Positions 38,593 through 49,277 of a DNA stretch of 50,978 nucleotides are shown piece after piece; the first letter of the stretch is position 1, and every line of letters starts with the position of its first letter. Source of the DNA: Spongospora subterranea f. sp. subterranea (Eukaryota > Endomyxa: Phytomyxea > Phytomyxea > Plasmodiophorida); NCBI GenBank assembly GCA_049724395.1, contig JAUGWO010000044.1:1-50978 (forward strand), given 5' to 3'. Both the position numbers and the translations under genes were made by a program. Under the pieces are notes generated by a model that saw only the letters and a program-made list of their open reading frames with translations, was not told the origin of the DNA and ran no database searches.

Positions 38593-40679
38593 TTATTCGG
38601 CCCTGTTCATGGCTTGTCGAAGTTTATGGCGCAAATCCGTCTGGGTCTGATACGGTGGAAGATATAGGGTGCAGTCAGCGATCGTGGCCACAGGTAGATC
38701 GACTAACTCTCCTGCACGTTTGCTCAAGTTATGGGCGATGACGTAATCGACAGCCACACAATCAACACACCTCGTTTGACGATAGTACAAGCTGGAACTA
38801 ATATAGCCTCATCACCATCAGTTGCCGAATAACTGGCGCTACCAGTTAGGAACACCAGAAATCTTCTCTTCTCTTCCGGGGTGAATTTCAGTAATACTTT
38901 CCATAATTTCAGGATCGTCGCGTCCTCTGGAGAATATCCTCCCCCGTACCTGCTGTCAATTTCAGAACATCATATTAGGTGGCGCGATCCACAAACTTGG
39001 CGCTGCTTTTCAGGTCCGAAAACTTGCCAATTCCACACAGAAGTAATTCGAGCTCCTCCGGCAGCAGGCCCAAATGAGAATCAAATGTCGCCGATCGGAA
39101 TCTAAAACGCAGTTGGGGGTCGAGATGTTGAGTGAACAATTTGGGGATATCCTGACCCATGCGAGAAATAATGAGCTTCCTTTGGGGTTGAGCTTATTGC
39201 CCAGTCGTGTAGTTGTGTTTTGATTAACAACCGATCTTGTTGGGCGGTCAGCGAATCATATTCCTCAGGGTTTAACTCTCGAAAGTCGTGGACTTTGAAC
39301 GGCAACTTCAACATCTTCTTGTAGACGGTCTTGAGAAGGTGCACCATGATCGGCTGGTTATGGGTAAAAGCCAATCCGACTAGCATTCCTACAGACGAAA
39401 TCCGATTAGAGTCGGCGAAAACACGCAATTTGTTCAACAAATCGCGAATCTGTGTTGATCGGAAGAATATTACACCAACCCAATTGCCTATATGTTTTCA
39501 AATCACCAATAGCGATGGCGGGTTTGAAAAACGTCAACCCTGTTGCAGGGTCATTGACGAACATCTCTATAAACGACACGTGGATTCAGCATGTGCTGGA
39601 ACGCGACGTGAAACCAGTTTCATACCATGAGCGGGCAAAGCTTTGGAGATCAGATCAAAGAACAGTTCTTTGGGCTTCGTCAGGATCTAGATCAGGTTCG
39701 TCTCGGAACACAACCTGAACAAACGTGTCACACCTTCACTTTCAAATGGCGAAAGCGCTCTAACGAGTATAGGAAGAGCCAGGTCGGATTGTGTCAAACC
39801 GCCCAACGATTGTAAGGCGTCATTTAGAGCAGTATCCCGACGAACCTGACACGTCGTCAACGACAATTCGACTGCTCAAAACCCCAAGAATCGTACTTCG
39901 ATTCTTGTCCAACGTTGGAACGTGAGTTCTTTTCCGTATAGGATCTTGATTCGCTGCTGCTTTGTTCTGAGGTTTACGGCTAGAAGATTAGGGAGACCAC
40001 GACAGCGGTACGCTCGGTATTCCCTTGACAAGTTCTCGTTGTAAAAGTCCCAAAACGGAACCGGGGTTTCAGAGTCTTCCATAATCTGGTGGATAACGTT
40101 CATGAACCAGACGGCCGACGCGACCTCATGTGAAGTTTGTGGTTGACTGACCAATCATTATCAGGCAACCAGACAAAACCTCACTGGGATAACATCACGA
40201 ACCAGTAATGATCGATGTATTTGTGCAAATCGTCAAGAAAGCTCATGATGTCCTCGGTATCTAATTCTTCCAACAGTGGTTGAAGCGCTTCGACAGTATC
40301 GCCGGCACTTGAAAGTTGTTGGAGTGCCCCGCTCCAAACTTGACAAGCACATCAATATCAACATGAAACGGTTCTCATTGCAATACATACGATTTTCCAT
40401 AAACTCTGGAGCAGACTATAACAAACAGCGTCAGAGAACATTCGTTGAATATGCAATCACAGTGGACCTTACTCTGAGAACAAACCAGAGGGCAATTTTG
40501 TCGTTCACGTTAGGGAAACCTTGGTCCCAAAGCGGCGACCCCAGCTTCTTGTAAAGCTCGTAAAAAGTTTCTTTAAGATCTCTACGAGCGATGACAATCT
40601 CCCATGTTCGCTGGGCAATTCTTATGTGATCTCCCGACAGTCCTCCGAATGCTTCCATAAGCGTTTCTGGTGACGACAT
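38593..40679 (-). CDS. HECT-domain E3 ubiquitin ligase
   Basis: Exons on the minus strand read in order through a HECT domain: AVNLRTKQQRIKIL and ELTFQRWTRIEVR near 39980-39880; then, after an intron of about 37 bp, RRDTALNDALQSLGGLTQSD and LALPILVRAL near 39860-39760; MLVGLAFTHNQPIMVHLLKT with VYKKMLKLPFKVHDFRELNP near 39385-39260; FRSATFDSHLGLLPEELELL near 39100-39040; LKFTPEEKRRFLVFLTGSAS near 38890-38830; and VATIADCTLYLPPYQTQTDL near 38700-38640, stop at 38593. The C-lobe cysteine sits in DCTLYLPPY, two residues closer to LPPY than in the usual TCxNxLxLPPY. The 5' part (MSSPETLMEAFGGLSGDHIR) is unassigned and the true start may lie further upstream. Intron-rich. Confidence 0.75.
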
Positions 40680-41630
40680 GACCTAGAAGGACGTTCTGAA
40701 TGCGGTTTCGGCACTATTAAAAGTGTGGGAGACAAACCGTGGTTAGAAGGGCTTTTGCCTGTCCTATGAAACCTTGGTGTACTAGTCGAATAATCCCTGA
40801 AAAGGTGCAGATTATCTACCGATCGCGAATTGATGGTCGTAAATGTAGACCAGTTGGGTCTTCAATCTCCTGGTTGAACTCGTCGACCGCTAACAGATTG
40901 TTTTGATCAGATTCCATGCGCCCTCCGTCTGCATAGATGGCGTGTTATCGAGAAAGACATCGACGAGATGATAGGAACTTGCCCGATCCTGTATCAACGT
41001 TAACCTCGCTTTTTGCTTGATCCGGGCCAACAGCACTTTGAGCAGATTGGCAAAAAGCGAGCAAAATTAGAACGAGCAAATCGCAGCGCAAATGAGGGCG
41101 ACATGACCGTCGGAAATCTGTTTTGCACGACATAAAACTTCAGACAGTTTTGAAAGGTTCGAAGCTGAAGTACACTCTATATCTCCCCGAATATCCGTTG
41201 GCAATGTCAATTGATTGCTCAACGAAGGTCGTGTGATGTTCTATTTATACCACAACGCCATCACCAGGGCCCTGGGGTAACGATCGTCGACCCCAGCCCG
41301 TTCATCGTTACCGCTCCACATTGCCCAGTCCTCACTCGTCCAATTTTGGTCCACGCGTCGAACCCAGTCAACGATACATACCGTCCCGACTTGTATCTGT
41401 CGGCTACGACATGGCGACCAAGGTCATTACAATACGTTACGTGTTGGAGAAAATTGCCATAATTATTTCGATAGGCATTCTGTATATTTTGGTAAGGCAC
41501 TGTAGGTCGCATTTAGGGTTCTGCCACTTGTATTACACCTATGTAGGTATTGATTGGGGTATCAACCCTGTCACTTTTGCCTGGAAAACTATCTGAAAGA
41601 TAGCGTTCTCGACTCTGATAGTTGAGCAGT
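40680..41630. other. Accessory intergenic region; possible small secreted peptide
   Basis: The clearest frame is 40945-41133 on the minus strand, 62 residues. It has a basic start and a hydrophobic core DLLVLILLAFCQSAQSA that looks like a signal peptide with a cleavage site, followed by a short Cys-poor tail. It may be a first exon. The rest shows no recognisable gene. Confidence 0.25.
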
Positions 41631-41798
41631 TTTGAAAGGCGCCTACTGCAGCAAGATGACCATCGCAATAAACGCGGAAACAAACAGGGCTCGTGTTTTT
41701 TTATGTACTGGTTTTTTAACAGGTTTTCTCTTTTGTGAAAAGGTTCATATACAAACAGATTCATTTGTGGTAGCATCTACACCCATCTTACTGCCTAG

Positions 41799-42428
41799 AT
41801 GTCAAACAAAGCTAGCGCCATTTTCAGTTTCAAACAGGGTCTTCAATTACAAAAGATTGCAGCAGACTTTCAAAGAGATTCAGTTTCAGGTGGCGATAGT
41901 GGCCACAACTACCTCCATAATCTCACCTTATCGGTTCAGCAAAAGCCGGTACTCATGGAGGATTATCCATGCGAACAATTTCCAGTACCTGCGAAATACC
42001 TGTTGGAATGCGAGCTAAATCAGGCACTGAAAACGGATCTTTTAGATCAACTTGCAGAATTTCCAATTTTCAAGTATGCCCATCCCGGCCCTTTGACTAG
42101 GATGAGCCGCGATGTAGTAGTCTGGAATTCTGTTCGGATAAAGAACAGAATTTTTCGATTTTTAGGATTAATTACTGTAGAGAGAACGATTGAAGGACTG
42201 GGGCCGTTTACGACAACAAAAAATTCAATCAAAAGAATATCCGATTTTGATCAGAACCAGGGTTCGAGAATCGTACGAAAAGTGGTTCCTATGGACCTTG
42301 TGGATCCGGCAAAACCAACGAAATCATACCAGCAAATTTTGGGCAGTATTACGATTGTGCACAAACACACCTTGACCTGCATTTCTGCCAACAAACCATG
42401 GACAGACTCCAGTCAGAATTCTCCCTGA
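41799..42428 (+). CDS. Unrecognised 209-residue open reading frame
   Basis: This is the longest unbroken frame between 40.7 and 45.1 kb. It begins MSNKASAIFSFKQGLQLQKI and has no signal peptide, membrane helix or repeat; it is mixed polar with several Pro-rich turns (EDYPCEQFPVPAKYL). No family is recognised. The frame opens upstream, so the start is uncertain, and no splice partners were located. It could be a host gene, an exon, or part of an element. Confidence 0.3.
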   Translation: MSNKASAIFSFKQGLQLQKIAADFQRDSVSGGDSGHNYLHNLTLSVQQKPVLMEDYPCEQFPVPAKYLLECELNQALKTDLLDQLAEFPIFKYAHPGPLTRMSRDVVVWNSVRIKNRIFRFLGLITVERTIEGLGPFTTTKNSIKRISDFDQNQGSRIVRKVVPMDLVDPAKPTKSYQQILGSITIVHKHTLTCISANKPWTDSSQNSP

Positions 42429-42625
42429 TTGACTTGACATGCACCCTCAGCTATGTCTTTCTGACAAAAAGCAAAAAACGAGTGGTTTTTGCTTCCAAAA
42501 CTTCTACGCTCGTCCGACCAATCAGTATTTCTCGATGACGGACGATCCAATTTTCAGGTTTGTGCTTTTCAGACTTCGATATCGGTCTGCCGATATATTG
42601 AGCAGCAATGAGTCGTGTCAGGGAA

Positions 42626-42885
42626 AGACATTTAGCAATTATTCCAAAAAGAGTGAGATAAACATCAAACATAGTTCAATAACAGAACCCCATAACTCTC
42701 CTCCAACAATCATCTCACGATAGACGATATCTACTTCCGCTTCCCCAATGTAAAAACGGGGCTGTTTATGCGGTTCCAGGATATCGGCCATCGTGAGATG
42801 ATTGTTGGAGGAGAGTTATGGAGTTCTGTTATTGAACTATGTTTGATGTTTATCTCACTCTGTTTGGAATAATTGCTAAATGTCT
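42626..42885. repeat. Long inverted repeat, 106-bp arms, 48-bp loop
   Basis: 42626-42731 is nearly the exact reverse complement of 42780-42885, with only a few mismatches. The shared outer sequence contains GACATTTAGCAATTATTCCA and the inner border is GATATC. Transcribed, it would form a hairpin of over 100 bp. It could be the scar of an inverted duplication, a foldback element, or a small-RNA source. Confidence 0.9.
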
Positions 42886-44083
42886 CATTAGTTCAGAATA
42901 TCGAGCATCGCTAGTTTGCAACACGACACCGCTTTTCTCTTCTGCTCTGAGGAACACCACATGTCAATCGGTTTATGTCAACATTTCACGATTATCCATG
43001 ATCACGGACACCACAGGACAAGTTCAATGATCATTAAAAATAGCTTTTACAGGGTCTGATTCTACATCGGTAAAACACACCAAAGTCTTATAGAGAGCTT
43101 GCGATTTCGGCCTGCAATCTCAGAAAAGTCACGATCAGCAAAAACGAATGGTGTTCAACTCTAAATCTTTTAGCGTCTGAGTAAACTTGAAAGTAAAATG
43201 GTTTCGGTCGTAGATTATGTCATCAACAGTATTGAACAGAATAGATCGTGCTGCAGTGGTTTGAAGAACAATTTCAATAGGAAAGAGGCAATTCAGGTTG
43301 ATGAACAGCGATCCGACCCAAACCAGTGAGCTATGTGAATGGGTATCGTTCCTCGATATCAAATACCACAGAGGTCTCTGGGTTTCATCATTATCAAGAT
43401 CAGGTCCATTCTCAGAGAAAGTCTGGAAGTTCGTCAGAAAATCAACGAGTTATGAAATTGGCGAGAGCGGTTTACGAAAAGGGGTCAGCGCTTTCGAGAA
43501 CGCTCGTTCACGTCAACACATTATTCATCATGTTTTCGATCAACTGACATATCAAATGTTGAATTAAATCACAGCAGGAAAGTGTAATATATGTTATAGG
43601 ACAGTCTGACACCTTAACCCTGTTTATAACACCTAACACCGTTCATCTCATCCATAACTCTGAACTCATCCTTTTCCCATTGTCGAACGGCGCTACTGTT
43701 GCGCCACATCCCATTACTTCAATGGGTGTTCTTAACTTGTTGGTATTGGTGGTGGTGGCGATCAGACCGACTCGATCTGTGATAACCGAACATGGTCATG
43801 GTTGGGACGAACGGCTTGATTCAGGTCAGGTCAATGTCGCCACAAGAATCACCTGCTCGACTTTATCGGTATTGATGGCGGAATTGCGCTTAAAGATTTG
43901 CCAAATCCTGAGATCATTGGTCATTGCAGGACACGATGTCGTCGTCACCGGAATGGGCCATGGTCCACATCAAGACCAAAGGTTTACACTATCCAGTATT
44001 CGAATATCCGAAATGGGAGTCATATTTTCTGCCAGGCAATTCCTTGTTGGCGTTTGACTTTTCCCAATATCAATCGTGTCATT
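42886..44083. other. Region with unrecognised frames
   Basis: Frames at 43298-43567 and 43680-44057 on the plus strand are open for 89 and 125 residues, without known motifs. The second has a hydrophobic stretch LNLLVLVVVAI near its start. No confident gene model. Confidence 0.3.
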
Positions 44084-44880
44084 GAATGTTCTTCGATGAA
44101 TGTAGTCGTTCAGTTTATCTTCATATCGTGATTCGGCTTGTTAAGTGCGTTCTTAGAAATGGGACTCGAGCCCGGGTTCGGAGATTGACGCGTCCCATAT
44201 CAGTATCGATTCTCGACAATTGAGCAAAGAGCGCGAAAACCCCGATTGTCTTATCGATCTAAATCGAATTCCTGTTGATTCGGAAATTTCACCATCAAAA
44301 GACTTTCTCGAGAATCTCGTGCCCGATAACAGAAACGACCACCAGTTTGGTGAATGTTCTTCGATGAATGTAGTCGTTCAGTTCATCTTCATATTGACAT
44401 TCGGCTTGTTAAGTGGTTTTGTAGAAATGGGACTCGAGCCCGGGTTCGAAAAATGACGCGTCCCATATCAGTATCGATTCTCAACAATTGATCAAAGAGG
44501 GCGACAACCCCGATTGTTTTATCGATCTAAATCGAATTCCAGTTGATTCAGAAATTTCACCATCAAAAGACTCCCTCGAGAATCTCGTGCCCGATAACAG
44601 AAACACCCACCAGTTTGGTGACAGTTCTTCCAGAAACTTTGCCGTTCAGTCCATGACCAAATTGTGTTTGCGTTTGCTAAGTTCGTCTTAGGATTGGAAC
44701 CCGAACACGAGTTCAACCCGTGATGTATCCCGTATCAGTATTGATGGTCAACAGTCAATTCAAAGCGTAGAGGACAAAACTTTCGACTGCCGCATCGAAA
44801 ATACGATTGTCTCAAATAACCAGCCTCTTGACGTTCATGATAATTTATTGCCAGTAAGCGATTGCCGATAATCGTGATTA
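44084..44880 (+). repeat. Tandem array, 268-bp unit, about three copies
   Basis: Units start at 44084, 44352 and 44620, exactly 268 bp apart. Units 1 and 2 are nearly identical and unit 3 is more diverged, fading out by about 44880. Each contains a plus-strand frame reading DLNRIPVDSEISPSKD then LENLVPDNRN. The unit is not a multiple of three, so the copies cannot form one uninterrupted reading frame; each copy could still be an exon with flanking intron. Confidence 0.88.
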
Positions 44881-45128
44881 CCAATATTTGATTATGGCGT
44901 TCCAGGATACATTTCCGCAGCAAACTCGCAAAATGGTACATTTCCGTAATAACAAGTACATGTTGGAATTGAGAGTGATTTCTCCGCTCTTAAACTGGGA
45001 CCTGAATGAGGTCAAAGACTATAATAGCCTATGTGTGTTTCTGGTCAGATCTCTGCTTCCCCGCTCTGTCTGGGATCTGATGATCACTCCTTAGGCAAAG
45101 GAGAGGAATCCTGAACAGGTCGAGTTTC

Positions 45129-46776
45129 ACGACAGTGTCGCCAAGATGGAACAGATCATGAAACTACTTTCACGAGGAAAGTCGGGGCGGAATAATGTTC
45201 AGGTCGGACAAAGCAACATCGATGATCCTGATCCTAGGCTAATTGGCAAGGCAACCGGCACCATGCAAAAACTGATTTTAATTTCGAATTTTGTTTTGAA
45301 ACTGGTCTCTTGCAGAGAATCGGACTGCAGTATTAGTCCAAAGGGGATTTCTTGTCTCAAGTACATCTGTATCCCCGTCCTTCAATGTCTTGTGAAATGT
45401 TGTGGCAAAGACATTGACCAGTTCCAGACACGTTGGGGAACGCGTTTCAAACACCGTCATTTTGGATTAAAATGCTGCCCCGGTCGTGGATCAAATCATA
45501 ACACCTGCGGTTACCAGATGACGAAAATCGTCAGAAACCCTGACAACAGGTTTTCATTCGCCTTTTTTTTTTCAAAAAAACTGATGAACATTTGTCCTTT
45601 CAGAGATAAAGACTCCGATTTATTGGATCTCAAAGCTCTTGTTGTTGCTGTTTCATTGTCAAAAACCGCAGAAGAAAAACTCAACCTGTGCTGTGCATTC
45701 TACGAGAAATACCGATCAAGTGGCTCCATGGTTAAAAAGCGTCTCCGAACATATTATTTCAATTCTCCGAAACCCATCTGGGGGTGCTTTGTTCATCACT
45801 GTGGCCAAGATATAAATGAATGGATTGGAAAATGGGGCGATCAATTCGCACATTGGGAATTCAACAGGCGGAAATGTCATGGCTTAAAGTCCATTAAATG
45901 CGGATCGATCGACCGACCATTTGATATTCCTGCAAGACATGATCTTCGCTATAAATCAACCCGAGACCTCCTCCCAGCGATTTCTGAAATTCTCGAACAG
46001 TATGATCGGTTCGTGATTACGAAGACAACATCAATGAGATCGGCAAATCCGGATTTAACCTCTTTGATCACAAAATCCCTTCGTCCTCTCAACAATTGTT
46101 TACATTGTCATTGCGCTGGAAGTGTTGAGGAATTTGTTCGGAGATGGGGGGAATCAGTATTCTACACCACGTTCAGTCGCGATTACTGTCCTGGAACAAT
46201 CAGAGAGGAATCTGATATCTGTCCATATAATTCTCGGTCATCCCAACCGTAGATAAAGATTGACCCTCCAATCACTCAACAAACAAGATGAAGTCAAATA
46301 AAACTGATGGACTTTTGGTAGTTTCACAATGTTTATGCGACGATTCTGTTGTTCGTTTTCGTATCAACTTTTTTCTTTAATTCCGTTGGATTCTGGCCAA
46401 CATTGGCCGCCAGATACATGTGTGGATTCAACACCTCCCTCTCTATGAACTAGGTGGCAATTCACACTCGATTGATGTCGATTGATTTTGTTATTGATTC
46501 TAATGAATGGTTTTAGTCGGTTACCATCAGATATAATGGCAGTGGAAGTGATCACAATAGATCCCACCCCAAATAGAGAACCAACCGAGTCGTCTTCCGA
46601 GTTGGGGAATCGTGTACCTGGATAAACCTTAAAATGTTTGACATCGACTTGTCGGAAAAATAAGGGTAATGGGTTATGAAAATACGGATTGTGAGATGTT
46701 ATATATCCAGTCAACAACCACAATAAAAGCGAATGTTGTAAATTGACGATAACTGACCAGAGAGTCTGTTGCCATA
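45129..46776 (+). repeat. Copy B of 1.6 kb dispersed repeat
   Basis: This matches 1-1616 in direct orientation and includes the complete cysteine-rich gene and a conserved 3' flank. It has a roughly 50-bp insertion near 46615-46665 relative to copy A. Similarity ends after GCCATA at 46776. Confidence 0.9.
45146..46252 (+). CDS. Cysteine-rich protein with three copies of an undescribed module
   Basis: The frame is open for 368 residues. Three modules share the pattern C-[LF]-[VH]-x2-C-[GA]-x-[DS]-[IV]-[DNE]-[QE]-[FW]-x2-[RK]-W-G-x2-F-x4-F-x3-C-x-G. They are CCGKDIDQFQTRWGTRF (residue about 90), HHCGQDINEWIGKWG (about 220) and CHCAGSVEEFVRRWGESVF (about 330). Each is preceded by a helical-looking stretch (for example LLPAISEILEQY). 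Spacing is about 115-130 residues, so the whole protein looks like three repeats of one domain. A probable short intron runs about 45549-45603 (ending TTTGTCCTTTCAG); its T run explains a length difference from copy A without harm. Conserved Cys and His suggest a metal-binding fold. I know no named family with this pattern. No signal peptide or membrane segment is evident. Confidence 0.7.
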   Translation: MEQIMKLLSRGKSGRNNVQVGQSNIDDPDPRLIGKATGTMQKLILISNFVLKLVSCRESDCSISPKGISCLKYICIPVLQCLVKCCGKDIDQFQTRWGTRFKHRHFGLKCCPGRGSNHNTCGYQMTKIVRNPDNRFSFAFFFSKKLMNICPFRDKDSDLLDLKALVVAVSLSKTAEEKLNLCCAFYEKYRSSGSMVKKRLRTYYFNSPKPIWGCFVHHCGQDINEWIGKWGDQFAHWEFNRRKCHGLKSIKCGSIDRPFDIPARHDLRYKSTRDLLPAISEILEQYDRFVITKTTSMRSANPDLTSLITKSLRPLNNCLHCHCAGSVEEFVRRWGESVFYTTFSRDYCPGTIREESDICPYNSRSSQP

Positions 46777-47574
46777 CAGTATTTTTTTTTCAAATGGCCC
46801 CACGGACTTGAATCAGGAGGTTTGGGGTCTTAGGGAGCTGATGAGCTTTATTATGATTTACAATGCTGATTCCAGCGTTCAATACGTCATAAATTGAGCC
46901 ATTGGCGGCCTTTACGGTCAATTTGGACGTGATACGGTCCGTAGACATCTGTTGGTCTCAGAACAAAGACCGTATTGTAGCCACGACGATTACCTGTCCA
47001 GTGGTTGTGCGGCCTGGGCGAATGCGTTCCCGGCGCGCTGGGTTGGCCAAAAGATTTGCCAGCGTTGGGCTTGATTCACGATCTTGGTCATCAACGGCGC
47101 CATGGAGTCGGTCGGCCAGTGTGGATACACTGGGCTGCGGCGTTAGTGGTAGATGTGTAAGGGCTTGAGGTTGGGCGCCGGTAGGGGCTGCAACGACTGT
47201 GGGGGACACCAGGCAGGTATCGCGCCGGCGCGGGTTCTGGAGGAGAGGAGCGGTTGGGCTTTCCTGCGTCGGGTGGGCTGGGAGGCGCCGGGCAGCGCGC
47301 GGTTGCACGGTAGAGGGCTGACAAAAATCTACTTTTCGGGAAAACTAAAATTAGGTTTTAGGTTTTTCATGTCAAAAACCTTTTTTGCTAAGGTTTTTCA
47401 TCAGAATGCCTTGTTTCCACTTTTTGCGTCGAGGAATAGGGTTTTCTGATGCAAAAACTAATTTTGCTGGGTTTCGAACTTATCTCATCCATTGTATTAT
47501 TCAATTTGCTCAGGCTGATCATCGCTGGCATCAAAATCTTATTTTCCTATCTGCAAGGGTAAGGTTTTTCCTCC
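46777..47574. other. GC-rich region between repeats, no gene recognised
   Basis: A minus-strand frame at 46958-47308 (116 residues, Arg/Pro/Thr-rich) is open but low in complexity. AT-rich runs around 47340-47400 repeat GGTTTTTCAT-like strings. No firm feature. Confidence 0.35.
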
Positions 47575-47910
47575 GGCTCTGCTCACAGTCGAGCAACCGC
47601 GCGCGGCCAGCGTCCCCGTCGAGCGGGAATGGTGCGCGGCCACTGGCCAGATCAAGTCAAGCCAAGATACAGTCGCACTCGCGCCCGGCTCTGCTCACAG
47701 TCGAGCAACCGCGCGGCCAGCGTCCCCGTCGAGTGGGAATGGTGCGCGGCCACTGGCCCGGCCCTGTCAAGCCAAGATACAGTCGCTCAGTGGTGCGTGG
47801 CTCTGCTCACAGTCGAGCAACCACGCGCGGCCAGCGTCTTAGTCAGGAACTGGTGCGCGGCCACCAGCCAGTCAAGCCAACACGGCGCGACCCAGAGGGC
47901 GCCCAAGAAT
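47575..47910 (+). repeat. GC-rich tandem triplication, 112-bp unit
   Basis: GGCTCTGCTCACAGTCGAGC recurs at 47575, 47687 and 47799, exactly 112 bp apart, each followed by a CGCGGCCAGCG and TGGTGCGCGGCCAC block. The third copy is most diverged. Its composition is far more GC-rich than the surroundings. 112 is not a multiple of three, so a coding role is unlikely. Confidence 0.88.
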
Positions 47911-48012
47911 CAGCAAAGACGCGCCGGGCCGCGGGCACGTCCAGACGTTCATCTCGTCGTTCTTCGCGCGCAAGTCCGCTACTCAACCTGGTGATTGGTG
48001 ACGGTGCCGGTG

Positions 48013-49277
48013 GCATTTGGACAAACCTTGTACGTCTCGGGCAACTGGGAACCTTCATATACACTTGTGTATACATGATGACTGCAAGTGTATATTTAAC
48101 AACACTGCAGCATATTTGCGTTTTCGACCTGGTCACCTCGTCGATTGTTTGTTTTCAATGGTTCCCGAAGAGACTCATCACTATGGAGAACTTATTCCGT
48201 TGTCGGACCTTGAGCACTTCAAATTTCCAATCGAGTTACCGGAAGGCTTCCAGTACAAATTTGAGAGGTTCACTTTGTTTTGTCCAGCTACGATTAAATT
48301 TGGCGCCGAATTTCGCGTTAATATCGGCTGCGAAGCCGAAACAATTTCATGGTTTGATAAATTCAAGGGCTGCAACTGGTTATCAATGAAACTTGACCCA
48401 AACAAACGAAAGTCGACCAATACTAGAACGTATTCTTTCAAGCAAGGTTTCATTTGCCAACATGGGTATTCGTATGCTGCAGACCCAGAACTTCGCTCAA
48501 ATAACCATGGACAGCAACGAAGAGTCAAATGCATTGATTGCAAGATGCACATACAGTTGGCAATACGAAAACTTACGTTAAAGTCTAGGAGGACATATCA
48601 ACTTCTTGATCATTTCCCACTATTCGTGCGATTGTATTACAACCATAACCATATTCATTTTTCTGTACGATCTTTATCACATAACAATGTATCACTGCAG
48701 CACAGAGTCAGCGTTGGAAGCAATGCTTGTTGGAAGAAATCCCATTTTGAACAGGCAAACTGCCTCAAGGGTCATTAAAGTGCAGCCTACATCCATTAGT
48801 AGAAGAAAAAAAGCCAACGGAAGCAACAATGCGCAAAAGCGTGGCGGATCGATCTTATTGAGGTTAGCAGACCCAAAGAAGAGAAAGAAAAAACCGCACA
48901 ATCTCACGGTTGCCGTTGCCAACAATGCATCAAACTCAACGAAGCATTAATTAGGCTGTTAATAATACAACCATGAACGTATTGAACCACGCTATTGTTT
49001 CGAATTCACTGCTGATATTAAATTGGAATTTGGCGCCAGATTCCATCGTGAAAAAATATCAAACCTATATTGACTCCTCTAGGACCATTGATTACAAAAA
49101 ATCGACGACAGTGATCGAGAACAGCAATGTGCTCCAGTGTTGTTGATTGTGCACTTGCAGTCAGCGAAACGTGAAATATGCTGCAGTGTTGATCATTATA
49201 GATTTGCAGTCATCATATATACACAAGTGTATATACAGGTTCCAGTTGCCCGAGACGTACAAGGTTTGTCCAAATGC
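48013..49277 (+). mobile_element. Short MULE-type DNA transposon with 9-bp target duplication
   Basis: The terminal inverted repeats are about 113 bp (48013-48125 and 49165-49277). Their first 36 bp are identical, starting GCATTTGGACAAACCTTGTA. The flanks are GTGCCGGTG (48004-48012) and GTACCGGTG (49278-49286), a 9-bp target duplication with one mismatch, as made by Mutator-like elements. The 1265-bp element encodes only a zinc-binding protein and lacks a DDE transposase domain, so it is non-autonomous or truncated. Subterminal direct repeats (near 49131 and 49183, containing AGTGTTG..TTGCAGTCA) are present. Confidence 0.9.
48158..48778 (+). CDS. MULE N-terminal zinc-finger (FAR1/FLYWCH-like) protein
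   Basis: Encoded inside the MULE-type element, about 206 residues from ATG 48158. The C-terminal half carries a WRKY-GCM1/FLYWCH-type pattern: FICQHG, then VKCIDCKMHIQLAIRK, then RLYYNHNHI (C..H, C-x2-C, H-x-H). This domain normally sits at the N-terminus of Mutator-like transposases and binds DNA. No MULE catalytic domain follows. A second frame (48606-48950) reads on with LVGRNPILNRQTA and a Lys-rich segment that look like the natural continuation, so a frameshift near 48665-48690 in a T run is likely. Confidence 0.65.
   Translation: MVPEETHHYGELIPLSDLEHFKFPIELPEGFQYKFERFTLFCPATIKFGAEFRVNIGCEAETISWFDKFKGCNWLSMKLDPNKRKSTNTRTYSFKQGFICQHGYSYAADPELRSNNHGQQRRVKCIDCKMHIQLAIRKLTLKSRRTYQLLDHFPLFVRLYYNHNHIHFSVRSLSHNNVSLQHRVSVGSNACWKKSHFEQANCLKGH

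Noticed and set aside
46958-47308. Minus-strand Arg/Pro-rich frame as a gene
   Set aside because: Composition is explained by GC-rich sequence; no motif or splice context supports it.
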